Below, piece by piece: positions 9,394 to 18,319 of a stretch of 64,000 bases of DNA; positions within the stretch are counted from its first letter, which is position 1; each line of letters begins with the position of its first letter. Under the pieces are notes generated by a model, which saw nothing but the letters and a program-made list of their open reading frames with translations, searched no databases and had not been told where the DNA came from. Source of the DNA: Paracoccaceae bacterium (GTDB lineage: Bacteria; Pseudomonadota; Alphaproteobacteria; Rhodobacterales; Rhodobacteraceae); contig JAPOXR010000061.1 of assembly GCA_026706985.1 (NCBI GenBank), positions 1 to 64,000 on the forward strand, written 5' to 3'. A program made the position numbers and the translations under genes.

Positions 9394-10386
9394 CTATTGG
9401 TTTGCCTTGCTGGACTCCAATCCCCGATGCTCACGCACATGTCGGGTTTTCCAAGCGAGCATTGGCATGGCCTCGATTCGGGTTCGGATCTCCGGCGCGA
9501 TTTCGAGCAGGCCCGCGTTGATTTCGCCATGATCGAGCACGCCATCGAGAAACGCCCGCTCGTTCGCCGTCAGATCGAACAGAAAGGCGAATCTCTCGCG
9601 ACAAAGCGCAACGGTCTCCTCAATCCAAGCGTCGACCTCTCCCCTGGCTGCAAAACTATCGCGGGGCAGGCAGATTGCGAGCTTTTGGCTAAACTCGTGC
9701 GGATCGCCCTCAATGGCGTCGATCGACCTAGCGCGCCAGTCGCGTCGCCCGCTGGCTCCCATGGCCAGCATGGCAGCCTTGATCCGGCTCCAGTCGAGCC
9801 TGTCGATGGAAAGGATACGCCGCGCATCGAACAGGTCGCGGGCAGCATGCCTGTCGATGAGCGCGACCAGCTTGCCGGCGACGATTTCGTGGAGGTTGAG
9901 GACGAGAACATCCTTCGCCTGCATGCCACCCAGGGGAAGAGACTCCATGCGCGCCATGCCGAACAGCGGCTGGCGCGCCATGTAGTTCACATCGACCTCC
10001 AAAGTGGCGTTGCCGCCGAGCGCTGAGGCGTAACGGGCCAGCCACTTGCCGCCGGCATGCTCGTCGGGTCTGCGGCGAATGCCGTATCCCTGGGAAGTGA
10101 GGAGACGTTCAAGCGCGGCGTCGACGTCGGGGCGTTCGGCTTCCATTGCAGCCCGGTCGAGCGCACCGACATAGTTCAGGTCGATATCGACCGAGAGCCG
10201 GTCGAGACCGAGGTGGAAAAGGTTGAGCGCCGTCCCGCCCTTGAGGACGATCCGATCCGCCAGGACCCGATCCCGCGCGATCTCCTGCAGCAGGTCCAGG
10301 AGCCGCAACACCTTCTCCAGCGTGCCAGGCTGGTGACCGGTCTTGTCGGCGAGGCGCTGCAGGGTCTGGGCGGACGGCGCCCCCAT
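9394..10386 (-). CDS. AbiEii-family nucleotidyltransferase toxin
   Basis: The toxin half of a type IV abortive-infection (AbiE) pair, 330 residues. It has the nucleotidyltransferase pattern LKGGTALNLFHLGLDRLSVDIDLNY (positions about 47-71), where the GG-TAL and D-x-D residues bind nucleotide and metal. Further on are HEIVAGKLVALIDRHAARDLFDA, the conserved AbiEii K/D-R-x-x-R-D-x-F-D block, and a helical C-terminal part. Family members transfer nucleotides to RNA targets and stop growth on phage infection. The ATG follows directly on the antitoxin stop codon (TAG then ATG, no gap), so the genes are translationally coupled. The region is high in G+C and sits among insertion-sequence debris, which suggests acquisition. 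Confidence 0.9.
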   Translation of the reverse strand: MGAPSAQTLQRLADKTGHQPGTLEKVLRLLDLLQEIARDRVLADRIVLKGGTALNLFHLGLDRLSVDIDLNYVGALDRAAMEAERPDVDAALERLLTSQGYGIRRRPDEHAGGKWLARYASALGGNATLEVDVNYMARQPLFGMARMESLPLGGMQAKDVLVLNLHEIVAGKLVALIDRHAARDLFDARRILSIDRLDWSRIKAAMLAMGASGRRDWRARSIDAIEGDPHEFSQKLAICLPRDSFAARGEVDAWIEETVALCRERFAFLFDLTANERAFLDGVLDHGEINAGLLEIAPEIRTRIEAMPMLAWKTRHVREHRGLESSKANQ

Positions 10387-11181
10387 CTACAAGCCTTCGA
10401 AACGGCGTTCGATGACGTCAACAGGGAGAATGACGTTCCAGTTCCGGGCTGTCATTCCCTCGCCCGGTCCGGCGCCAAGCGCATATCGGGGCTGAGCCGG
10501 CATAAGCGTCCGAAGCTCTTCGAGAGCAGCGTCCGGGACGCCCAGCCACTCCTGCTCGCGCTCCAACCAGAAGCCCACGGCGCCGGCGGCGGTGGCCTTG
10601 CCGAGCGCGCGCACGTACCGAACCAGCGCCAGGGCGTCGATCCGCACCACCAGATCCAGGGAATTGAAGAGTTCCTCCATACCCCCGGCCAGATCATAAC
10701 GGTTGAACAGATCGGCGATCGTCCGCTCGATCGTCGTCACCCTGACCTCTTGCCCGAGGCGGTCGACCTCCGTGACGCCGTCCGGAGGCGCGAAGCCGCG
10801 CGGCGGCCTGAAGAACCGGCAGGCGAGACGGGCCGCCCCAAACATGCCGGGCTCTCCCTCCGCGATAACCTGCACGTCATGCCCCTCCGTGTAGGCGTAT
10901 CCGTGCAGCTCAAGGGCAGAGTGATAGGCGATAGTGCCGCCAAGGCGCAGACGGGAGGCAGCGAGGAAGCGGTCGACCGACCATGTTGCGGCGTCGGCAT
11001 GCTTGGGCACCGAGGCGAAGACTCCACGGGTGATACGCCGGATGTTGCCGGCCTGGAGATGCTGGGTGAGCATCGCTGTGACGACCTTGTCTTCAGGCCG
11101 GCGGCCAACGGCCGCGGCATACTCGGGCCGCCGGAAGACCGGGTTGGCGCTGAAGAAGGGCGCGGAGACGATTCGAGGCAT
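10387..11181 (-). CDS. AbiEi-family antitoxin / transcriptional regulator
   Basis: The 264-residue antitoxin of the AbiE pair. The N-terminal winged helix (about 10-75: FFSANPVFRRPEYAAAVG, MLTQHLQAGNIRRITRGVFAS) has the form used by AbiEi proteins to bind their own promoter. It is followed by the AbiEi_1-type domain with AYHSALELHGYAYTEG and VRVTTIERTIADLFNRYDLAGGMEEL, the latter a well-conserved family segment. The ATG at 11181 (PRIVSAPFF) is preferred over an upstream in-frame start at 11256, which would add 25 residues before the winged helix; its ribosome site is weak. An AT-rich stretch (11195-11275) upstream probably holds the autoregulated promoter. Confidence 0.87.
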   Translation of the reverse strand: MPRIVSAPFFSANPVFRRPEYAAAVGRRPEDKVVTAMLTQHLQAGNIRRITRGVFASVPKHADAATWSVDRFLAASRLRLGGTIAYHSALELHGYAYTEGHDVQVIAEGEPGMFGAARLACRFFRPPRGFAPPDGVTEVDRLGQEVRVTTIERTIADLFNRYDLAGGMEELFNSLDLVVRIDALALVRYVRALGKATAAGAVGFWLEREQEWLGVPDAALEELRTLMPAQPRYALGAGPGEGMTARNWNVILPVDVIERRFEGL

Positions 11182-11379
11182 GGTGGCTCGGGAGGTTTTT
11201 TTCAATAAATTGGCAATAACCAATATATTGAATATTGCTTCACACATCAATAACAAAGTCTAACGCATCCACCATATTCTTGTCTGAGCTGGCTCCATCT
11301 GCTGTGCCGGACCGCAAGGCGGGTGTCGGCAGGACGGCATCCCGCGCCGAGAGTACCGGAGTAATTCGGCCGCTTCTAG

Positions 11380-12251
11380 TGTCCTGTTGACAATCATGTT
11401 GCCGCGACCACGCCGGCGACAAGGCAAATTCCGGCCGCGAAGCTCTCGTCCGTCTTGTCGTAACGGGTCGCGATCGCCCGGAACTCTTTGATTCCCGCAG
11501 AGAAGTTCTCAATCCGGTGCCGCCACCTGTATTTCTCCCGGTCATGTTCCCGTGGCTCCTTCCGGTTCCGCCGCGACGGGATCACCGCTTCCGCGCCGCG
11601 CCGGGCCAGATCCTCAAGCAGCCAGTCGGCGTCGAACGCCCTGTCGCCGATCAGGGTCCCGAAGGGGATATCCTCAAGAAGGTCAGGCACCGCCGCAAGG
11701 TCGTGCGCCTGGCCGGGGAGGATCGTGAACCGCACAAGGTTGCCCGAGCGTGTCCACGACGGCAACGACCTTGCTCGTCAGGCCGCCCCTCGAACGTCCG
11801 ATCCCCTGCCTGACGGTCCTCCTTTTGCCCCCGTCGCCTTCTGATGGGTCTGCACGATTGTGCCGTGGACGGACACGTGCCCAAAGTCGAACTCCTCCGA
11901 CAGGGTGTTGAAAACACGCTCGAAAACACCTGAGACCGCCCAGCGCCGGAAGCGCTTGAACACGCTGTTCCAGTTGCCGGACCGCTCCGGAAGGTCGCGC
12001 CACGGCGATCCGGTGCGGAACCGCCGGAACACCGCCTCGAGAAACCGCCGGTTGTCCGACGCCGTGACGCCGGGGTCGGACGCCTTGCCCGGCAGCATGG
12101 GCCCGACCCGCGCCCACATGGCGTCGGTCAGCACCGTCCTGTCCGCATTCATCTGATACCTGCCCGTTGCCCGTGCCGCCGTTCCGGCGGTCATTGAGGC
12201 AGGACATGACATCAACCGGCACAACACGCAACCTGATTGTCAACAGGCCTT
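11380..12251 (-). mobile_element. IS5-family (IS427-like) insertion sequence
   Basis: An element of about 870 bp bounded by inverted repeats. The left end near 11383 reads CCTGTTGACAATCATGTTGC and the right end, read inward from about 12249, reads CCTGTTGACAATCAGGTTGC, one mismatch in 20. CTAG flanks the left end and TTAG the right, matching the YTAR targets of IS5 relatives. The right end abuts the degP stop codon. The transposase inside is split over three frames. Exact ends are uncertain by a few bases. Confidence 0.8.
11394..12152 (-). pseudogene. IS5/IS427-type transposase, frameshifted
   Basis: DDE transposase in pieces. The first frame (start ATG 12152) gives the DUF4096-type N domain: LTDAMWARVGPMLPG, NRRFLEAVFRRFRTGSPWRDLPERSGNWNSVFKRFRRW and VHGTIVQTHQKATGAKGG. 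Around 11800 the match moves to a second frame (GIGRSRGGLTSKVVAVVDTLG) across a C-AAAA-GG run, which may be the programmed shift used by IS427 elements. Near 11742 it moves again to a third frame (NLVRFTILPGQAHDLAAVP, LIGDRAFDADWLLEDL, RNRKEPREHDREKYRWRHRIENF). The second shift is not part of the normal scheme, so the copy is probably dead, barring a sequencing error in the GGG run. Confidence 0.78.
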
Positions 12252-13701
12252 AGATCGGCAGCGCCACATAGCGGCGGGTCTGATCCCGTGCAATCAGCAC
12301 CAGCACCGATTTGCGGCCCGATTCCTCGGCTGATTCCATTGAGTCCCTCACATCCTCAAGTGAATGAACCATGGTGAAATTGATCTCCAGAACCTTGTCC
12401 CCCGGGCGGATTCCTTTTTCCTCAGCCACAGAAGATTCATCCACATCAAGCACAAGCAGACCGGAATCGGTGACATGGTTCCTGCCTTCCTGAACCGGCG
12501 CTTCACCGAGACGCAGGCCGAGCGCATTTCCGATATCCGGTTCCTCATTGAACAATGCCGGTTTCAGGGATTCGCCCTGAGCGGCCTCGCGGCTGCCGAG
12601 GATCACGGCGACCGTCCGCATTTCTCCATCGCGCATGAGTTCAATACTGACTTCAGCTCCGCTGCCGGCATCGGCAATCATTCGGACAAATTCGTCTACG
12701 CCCGGCACGGCATCTCCATTGAATCCGGTGATGACATCACCTTCCGAGATACCGGCTTCCCGCGCCGGCCCATCTCCCACCTGCAGCACGAGTGCGCCGC
12801 TGTTGTCGTCGCGACCGAGCGCCTCCGCCATGTCCGTGTCCAGCGGTTGCAGCGACACACCCAGCCATCCCCGGCGCGTGGCACCGAATTCAATCAGCTG
12901 ATCAACAACGCCGGCTACGACGGCGGAAGCCATGGAGAATCCGACTCCGGTGGATCCGGGCCGGGCCGACGACCGGCCATCTGTGATATAGAGCGTGTTC
13001 ACACCGACGACTTCGCCGCTCATATCGAACAGCGGACCACCTGAATTTCCGGAATTGATCGCCGCATCGGTCTGAATGAAATCATCATATGGACCCGCCA
13101 ATGTACGTCCACGGGCGGAAACAATGCCGCTGGACACGGAAAAACCGAGGCCATACGGATTGCCCACTGCCAGCACATTGTCTCCGATCCGCAACGCGTC
13201 GCTATTGCCGAAGGAGACAAACGGCAACGCTTCGCCAGCTTCAATTTTCAGAACCGCGATATCCGTACTGCGGTCGCTGCCAACCAGTTCGGCTTCAAAC
13301 CGCCTTTCATCAAGCAGCGCGACGATAATTTTTTCGCTACCCATAATGACATGGGCATTTGTGACGATATGCCCATCCGCACTGATAATGAATCCGGCTC
13401 CGGCGCCCATCCGGTTCTGCTGCCTTGGGTTCTCCTGCTGTTCCCGGAAATGCCTGAATATCTCGCTGAAAGGCGTCTCTTCGGTGATTTCGAGGTCAGA
13501 CCCGGCTGAAGATTCAGCGGCGGCGGCCTGCACATAGACACTGACCACCGATGGCAGAATCTCCTCGACCAGATCGCCAAAACCGTCATGCGCCTCAGAA
13601 GTGCCTGACAGAGCAATTCCGAAAAACAGCACACAACCCGCCGCTGCACCCGCAATCCGATTTCCGGCAGCGCCGGTGCCCGCCAACACATCGTATCGCA
13701 T
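12250..13701 (-). CDS. degP: DegP/DegQ-type periplasmic serine protease
   Basis: A 483-residue HtrA protease-chaperone of the periplasm. A signal peptide (about 1-37, GCVLFFGIALSGTSEA) precedes the trypsin-like domain with the catalytic triad H117 (TNAHVI), D147 (STDIAVLKI) and S220 (INSGNSGGPLF). Two PDZ domains follow: one begins at GWLGVSLQPLDTDMAEALG, the second ends the protein around VLEINFTMVHSLEDVRDSM. It degrades or refolds damaged envelope proteins. The ATG at 13701 has GAGGAG 8 bases upstream. The hflK-hflC-DUF2065-degP order is conserved in alphaproteobacteria. The TAA stop overlaps the junction with an IS5-type element, but the ALPI ending is normal for the family. Confidence 0.93.
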   Translation of the reverse strand: MRYDVLAGTGAAGNRIAGAAAGCVLFFGIALSGTSEAHDGFGDLVEEILPSVVSVYVQAAAAESSAGSDLEITEETPFSEIFRHFREQQENPRQQNRMGAGAGFIISADGHIVTNAHVIMGSEKIIVALLDERRFEAELVGSDRSTDIAVLKIEAGEALPFVSFGNSDALRIGDNVLAVGNPYGLGFSVSSGIVSARGRTLAGPYDDFIQTDAAINSGNSGGPLFDMSGEVVGVNTLYITDGRSSARPGSTGVGFSMASAVVAGVVDQLIEFGATRRGWLGVSLQPLDTDMAEALGRDDNSGALVLQVGDGPAREAGISEGDVITGFNGDAVPGVDEFVRMIADAGSGAEVSIELMRDGEMRTVAVILGSREAAQGESLKPALFNEEPDIGNALGLRLGEAPVQEGRNHVTDSGLLVLDVDESSVAEEKGIRPGDKVLEINFTMVHSLEDVRDSMESAEESGRKSVLVLIARDQTRRYVALPI

Positions 13702-13815
13702 GCTACTTCTCCTCATCCAAAATCCGGCAGCCGGACTCAGCTTTCCGACCGCCCACGGCAATTCCGTTACGGCCGATGTGACCATATCATATATTTTGGA
13801 TCAGAATTTCAAATT

Positions 13816-14013
13816 TCAACTGATACGGGTCCGCGCAAACCAGACAATGGCAACGCCTACCGCCACCAGAAGAACGCCGATCAAGCGCCGCGAGTCCGGT
13901 GACATGGCCGCCAGTCTCGCCAACATATCCTCCCAGCGTCTCGGTGCCAGCGCCAAAGCCAGCCCTTCAAGCACAGCCACCAGGCCGAATGCCAGAACGA
14001 GCTCCGAAATCAC
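13816..14013 (-). CDS. DUF2065 small membrane protein (YjeT-like)
   Basis: A 65-residue protein with two hydrophobic helices (ELVLAFGLVAVLEGLALALAP and RLIGVLLVAVGVAIVWFAR) joined by a basic loop RRWEDMLARLAAMSPDSRR. This is the DUF2065 pattern; in many proteobacteria the gene follows hflC, as here, where its ATG overlaps the hflC stop by four bases. The role is unknown, but the context ties it to the FtsH-HflKC quality-control complex of the inner membrane. Confidence 0.85.
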   Translation of the reverse strand: MISELVLAFGLVAVLEGLALALAPRRWEDMLARLAAMSPDSRRLIGVLLVAVGVAIVWFARTRIS

Positions 14014-14888
14014 TCCGGACTTACCGTCTTCAGATACTCGAAAAAGTCTCCGTCAGGCGTAATCACCAGTGATGTGTTGGTGGCATCGAAGGCCTGTTCG
14101 TAAGCGCTTAATGACCGGTAAAACTCGAAGAATTCCGGATCCTGACCAAACGCATCGGCGAAAATCGCATTGCGCCGCGCATCGGCTTCACCGCGGGTTA
14201 TCTCCGCATTCTTCTGCGCTTCCGACACGATCTCCACCTGGGTGCGGTCCGCCTGGGCGCGGATTTTCTGCGCCGCCTCCTCACCGCGCGCAATCTCGTC
14301 AGCGGCTTCGCGTTCCCGCTCCGCCCGCATACGGGCAAAGGTCGCTTCGAGGTTCTGCGTCGGTAGATCGGTGCGCTTCAACCTGACATCAATAATCGCA
14401 ACACCGAGGTTCTCGGCTTCGATCTTCGCCGTATCACGGATCCGTTCCATTAAGCTGGCACGGTCCGTTGAAAGCACCGTATTTGAGGTTACCGAACCAA
14501 GCACCTCCCGTGTCGCGGCGTTCAGAATGCGCTCAAGCCGACTCTCGGCCGAACGCACACCGCCGACGCCCACAGCCTCACGGAACTGAACCACATCATC
14601 GATGCGGTAACGCGCGAAAGCGTCCACAACCAACCGGCGGTCATCCAAGGGTGTCACCTCAAGTGACTGCGTTTCCAGCGAAAGTATACGGTCATCATAG
14701 CGCACGACTTCCTGGATCAAGGGTATCTTGAACGCCAGACCGGGGTCTTCCTTGACCGCCCTGACCTGGCCGAACTGCAGGACCAGCGCTTTCTCCCGCT
14801 CATCAACGATAAAGATCGCACTGAGCAGCGCGGCCACGACTGCCGCCACTCCGGCAAGTATGAGTGTTTGTCGGTTCATGGGTCTCAA
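14010..14888 (-). CDS. hflC: HflC, membrane protease modulator
   Basis: SPFH/prohibitin-family protein of 292 residues that with HflK forms a large periplasmic cage around the FtsH protease. One N-terminal transmembrane helix (ILAGVAAVVAALLSAIFIV) is followed by the band-7 domain (ALVLQFGQVRAV, PGLAFKIPLIQEVVRYDDRILSLETQ) and a long charged coiled coil (RMRAEREREAADEIARGEEAAQKI). The C terminus has YEQAFDATNTSLVITPDGDFFEYL, matching the conserved HflC tail. It overlaps hflK and DUF2065 by four bases on each side, so translation is coupled. Confidence 0.95.
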   Translation of the reverse strand: MRPMNRQTLILAGVAAVVAALLSAIFIVDEREKALVLQFGQVRAVKEDPGLAFKIPLIQEVVRYDDRILSLETQSLEVTPLDDRRLVVDAFARYRIDDVVQFREAVGVGGVRSAESRLERILNAATREVLGSVTSNTVLSTDRASLMERIRDTAKIEAENLGVAIIDVRLKRTDLPTQNLEATFARMRAEREREAADEIARGEEAAQKIRAQADRTQVEIVSEAQKNAEITRGEADARRNAIFADAFGQDPEFFEFYRSLSAYEQAFDATNTSLVITPDGDFFEYLKTVSPE

Positions 14889-16012
14889 CCTCCCTGGCCG
14901 GCGGCGCCGCGGCGCAGCTCATTCAACGGAAGATAGGGCACAACACCGCCGCCAACTCCCTGACCATCCTGATCGATGATCACCTTGTCCACAGATCCCA
15001 TGATCCGTTCCATTGTCTCCAGATATAACCGCTTCCGTGTCACTTCCCGAGCTTTCCTGTATTCATCCAGCACCGCGAGGAAACGGCTGGCTTCACCTTC
15101 CGCGACATTGACCACCTGTGCCCTGTAACCTTCGGCTTCCTCAAGCAGTTGCGCGGCCTCCCCGCGGGCACTTGCGAGCACGCGGTTGGCATAGGCATCA
15201 GCCTGCTTTTCGAGGCGGTCCCGCTCCTGCTCCGCAGCCTGAACCTCGCGGAAACTGTCGATCACTTCACGCGGCGGGTCCGCCTTGTCGAAATTGACCC
15301 GCACCACATTCATGCCCGAGCTGTAATTGTCGAGTGTCGACTGAATCAGATCCTGCAGGTTTGCCGCCACGATACCGCGATCCCGGTTGAGAATCGGTGC
15401 CAAATCCGACCGCGCCATGATTTCGCGCATGGCGGATTCGGAAACAGCGCGGATGGTTTCGGTCGGATCGGCAAGATTAAACAGGAAGCGCGATGGATCG
15501 CTGATGTTCCAGACAACTTGGAAATCCACATCGATGATGTTCTCATCACCTGTCAGCATGAGGCCGTCATCTTCCCTGCGGGCGCTGTTGTTCTGGCGGA
15601 AATCCGTGCCGAATTCGTTCTGGTTCGCCGCATCGCCAACGCCGATATCTTCCGTCCGTTCCCGCGTAACCGACAGAATCTCGCGCGTCACCACCGGCCA
15701 GGGTGCGATATTGAGCCCGGGCTGTCCGGTTTTGTAATAGCTGCCCAGGAACAGTTCGACCGACCGTTCCTCCGGCTTCACCGTATAGAATGACAAATAG
15801 GCCCACGCCCCGATCAGTGCCAGAATGGCAATTCCAAACTGCGTCCGGGAAAATTTCGGGCCGCCGCCCTTGCCGCCCTTACGGCGGCCACCGCGCCCAC
15901 CAAGAATGGATCGCACCGAGTCGCTTCCGCGGCTCAGGATTTCATCAAGATCCGGGATGTTCGGCTCCTGGTTTTTGCCGCCGCCCCAGGGTCCGCCACT
16001 TTGTCCTGCCAT
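14885..16012 (-). CDS. hflK: HflK, membrane protease modulator
   Basis: Partner of HflC, 375 residues. The glycine-rich cytoplasmic N terminus (GGPWGGGKNQEPNIPDLDEIL and a basic GGRGGRRKGGKGGG stretch) is typical, followed by a transmembrane helix (FGIAILALIGAWAYLSFYTV), the band-7 domain (GLNIAPWPVVTREI, NIIDVDFQVVWNISDPSRFLFNL) and a coiled coil ending in YRKAREVTRKRLYLETMERIM. It is first in the hflK-hflC-DUF2065-degP run. The ATG at 16012 gives a normal HflK N terminus. Confidence 0.95.
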   Translation of the reverse strand: MAGQSGGPWGGGKNQEPNIPDLDEILSRGSDSVRSILGGRGGRRKGGKGGGPKFSRTQFGIAILALIGAWAYLSFYTVKPEERSVELFLGSYYKTGQPGLNIAPWPVVTREILSVTRERTEDIGVGDAANQNEFGTDFRQNNSARREDDGLMLTGDENIIDVDFQVVWNISDPSRFLFNLADPTETIRAVSESAMREIMARSDLAPILNRDRGIVAANLQDLIQSTLDNYSSGMNVVRVNFDKADPPREVIDSFREVQAAEQERDRLEKQADAYANRVLASARGEAAQLLEEAEGYRAQVVNVAEGEASRFLAVLDEYRKAREVTRKRLYLETMERIMGSVDKVIIDQDGQGVGGGVVPYLPLNELRRGAAGQGG

Positions 16013-16072
16013 TCGTGGTTCCGCCTATCTGTCTGTCCACATGGGAATGCGCACAAAATGGGGGCTGAACCG

Positions 16073-16098
16073 AAAAAAATCAAGTCATGACCTTGATT
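16073..16098 (-). terminator. Rho-independent terminator behind gor
   Basis: On the minus strand AATCAAG, a 7-base loop, then CTTGATT is followed by a run of T residues. It lies 60 bases past the gor stop and before hflK, so it should end the rpiA-gor transcript. Confidence 0.75.
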
Positions 16099-16158
16099 AA
16101 GCGGCACAACGGAAAACCCGGGCTTCGCTGAAGCTGCACAAACGGTTCCGGAATGCCG

Positions 16159-17529
16159 TCAGTGCGGGCGTGGAGACGCGGTGATGCGGACAGGCGTCTT
16201 CATTGTAACCAGTTCTTCGGAAATCGTCGGATGTACGGCAACCGTGCGATCGAAATCCTCTTTCGTTGCCTGCATCTTCACAGCGATGGCGGCGAGTTGA
16301 ATGAGTTCACCGGCCACCGGACCGACGATATGCACACCGAGAACCCGCCGGTTGCCGCAATCAACGATCAGCTTCATCAAGACCGACTCATCCCTGCCGG
16401 CGAGAACCGCTGCCAATGGACGGAATTCAGTACGGTAAACCGCAACTTCCGTAACCCTTGCCGCCGCCTCCTCGGTTAACCCGACGGTGCCTATTTCCGG
16501 ACGGGTAAAGACAGCCGTGGCAACATTTTCGTGATCCGCGACAGTCCGGTTGGCATTGAAAATGGTTTCCGCAAAGGCTGCGCCTTCGCGGATTGCCACC
16601 GGGGTCAGATTGATCCTGTCGGTGGCATCGCCGACAGCAAAGACCGAAGGCACCGAACTCTGCGAATAGGCGTCGACGACAACCTCACCCGTCGGTCCAA
16701 GCTCTACACCGATTGTGCCGAGACCGAGCCCTTCCGTGTTGGGCCGCCGCCCGAGGGCGGCCAAAACCATGTCAAATTCCTCGGTGCCGCCATTCTTGTC
16801 GGTGACAGCCAGTCGCCCGGCCGATTTGGTGATGCATTCCAGATCCGCTCCGAGGCGGAGATCAATGCCGCGCTTCTTCATCGCCGTGGCCACATGCTGC
16901 CGGATATCGAGATCAAACCCGCGCAGAATCTGCTCGCCCCGGTAATATTGTGTCACCGAACATCCCATTCCATTCAGGATGCCCGCGAATTCACAGGCGA
17001 TATAACCGCCACCGACAATGAGAACCCGTTCCGGCAACGCCTCAACTTCAAATATGTCGTCTGAGCTGATGGCGTGTTCGATGCCGGAAACCGGTGGCCG
17101 GTAAGGAAAACCGCCGGTGGCAATGAGAACGTATTTGGCGCTCTTCCTAGTTCCGTCGGCAAGCCGGACGCAGTGCGCATCTTCAAGCACCGCCCGTTGA
17201 TCAAAGATTTTGACCCCGGCGCGGTTAAGATTGCTGCGATAGAGCTGCTCAAGCCGCAGGATCTCCCGGTCCTTCGCGTCCCGGAACCGCTGCCAGTCAA
17301 AACCGGTTTCGCCGACACTCCAGCCAAATCCCGGCGCATCCGTGAAATGATCGGAAAAATCGGCTGCATTGACCATCAGTTTCTTCGGCACGCAGCCCCT
17401 GATCACGCATGTGCCGCCCATTCTGGACTGCTCCGCCAAAGCCACCGCGGCACCGGCTTCCGCCGCCAGCCTGGCGGCGCGGACACCACCGGAACCGCCG
17501 CCGATCACGAACAGGTCAAAGTCAAACAT
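16159..17529 (-). CDS. gor: glutathione-disulfide reductase
   Basis: FAD-dependent pyridine-nucleotide disulfide reductase of 456 residues that regenerates reduced glutathione. The N-terminal FAD-binding GGGSGGVRAARLAAE (9-23) is followed by the redox-active pair C41 and C46 in GGTCVIRGCVPKKL. The NAD(P)H-binding GGGYIACEFAGIL lies mid-protein, the second FAD motif is VFAVGDATDRINLTPVA, and the dimer-interface HPTISEELVTMKTP near the end supplies the catalytic histidine. The VIRGCVPKK form separates glutathione reductases from lipoamide dehydrogenases. The ATG at 17529 has GGAGGTGG upstream. It follows rpiA by 20 bases. Confidence 0.95.
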   Translation of the reverse strand: MFDFDLFVIGGGSGGVRAARLAAEAGAAVALAEQSRMGGTCVIRGCVPKKLMVNAADFSDHFTDAPGFGWSVGETGFDWQRFRDAKDREILRLEQLYRSNLNRAGVKIFDQRAVLEDAHCVRLADGTRKSAKYVLIATGGFPYRPPVSGIEHAISSDDIFEVEALPERVLIVGGGYIACEFAGILNGMGCSVTQYYRGEQILRGFDLDIRQHVATAMKKRGIDLRLGADLECITKSAGRLAVTDKNGGTEEFDMVLAALGRRPNTEGLGLGTIGVELGPTGEVVVDAYSQSSVPSVFAVGDATDRINLTPVAIREGAAFAETIFNANRTVADHENVATAVFTRPEIGTVGLTEEAAARVTEVAVYRTEFRPLAAVLAGRDESVLMKLIVDCGNRRVLGVHIVGPVAGELIQLAAIAVKMQATKEDFDRTVAVHPTISEELVTMKTPVRITASPRPH

Positions 17530-17549
17530 CGCCACCTCCGCTGAACCGG

Positions 17550-18269
17550 TCAGGACCGGCGGCTCAGCACCTGCACCATGCCGTCCGCGGTGCCGATTAC
17601 AGCAAAGTCGCAACGGCCGACAAAAAGCCCTGACACCACCACTCCCGGTAAAGTCTCGAGCCGTCTTTCCATTGCGCGCGCATAGCGGATCCGGCGCAGG
17701 GAAATGTCGAATATATAATTTCCACCATCGGAAACGAAGGGCTTGCCATTCACCAGGCGCAGCCTGCGCTCCCCATCCCGCAGCCGCAGCATCCGGTCAA
17801 GGCGTCTGCCTGTTGCCTCCCAGCCGAATTGAGTGACTTCAACCGGCAGCGGAAACCCGCCGAGCCACCGCACCATTTTGCCCGCATCGGCCATGATCAC
17901 CAAACGGTCCGATGCGTCGGCAACGATCTTTTCGCGCAGCAATGCGCCGCCACCGCCCTTGATCAGATCAAGTTCCGGATCGATCTCGTCGGCCCCGTCC
18001 ACCGTCAAATCCAGACGTTGCAGCCGGTTGAGATCGGACAGTTCCAGCCCGGCCTGCCGGGCCCGTTCCTCGGTGCGCCGGGAGGTGGCAACCGCGGCAA
18101 TCTGAATTTTGCGCCGCCGCAGATCTTCCGCCAGCAGATCGATAAAAATATCCGCCGTCGAACCGGTTCCGAGTCCTATCCGGGCTCCGTCGCGGACCAG
18201 TCCCAGCGCATATCCGGCCGCCGCCCGTTTTCCGGTATCAAGTGACAATTCATCGAACTCCGTCGTCAT
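17550..18269 (-). CDS. rpiA: ribose-5-phosphate isomerase A
   Basis: Converts ribose 5-phosphate to ribulose 5-phosphate in the pentose phosphate pathway; cytosolic, 239 residues. Visible motifs are GLGTGSTADIFIDLL (phosphate-binding loop), TSRRTEERARQAG (with R in place of the usual S-x-x-T), LTVDGADEIDPELDLIKGGGGALLREKIVA (catalytic Asp, Glu and Lys) and VEVTQFGW. The C-terminal LPGVVVSGLFVGRCDFAVIG is typical. It is full length and appears to head a short operon with gor. Confidence 0.95.
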   Translation of the reverse strand: MTTEFDELSLDTGKRAAAGYALGLVRDGARIGLGTGSTADIFIDLLAEDLRRRKIQIAAVATSRRTEERARQAGLELSDLNRLQRLDLTVDGADEIDPELDLIKGGGGALLREKIVADASDRLVIMADAGKMVRWLGGFPLPVEVTQFGWEATGRRLDRMLRLRDGERRLRLVNGKPFVSDGGNYIFDISLRRIRYARAMERRLETLPGVVVSGLFVGRCDFAVIGTADGMVQVLSRRS

Positions 18270-18319
18270 TCCCGGTGCACCTCATAGTCGTAAATGAATT
18301 GGAGCACGAGATCAGGGGC

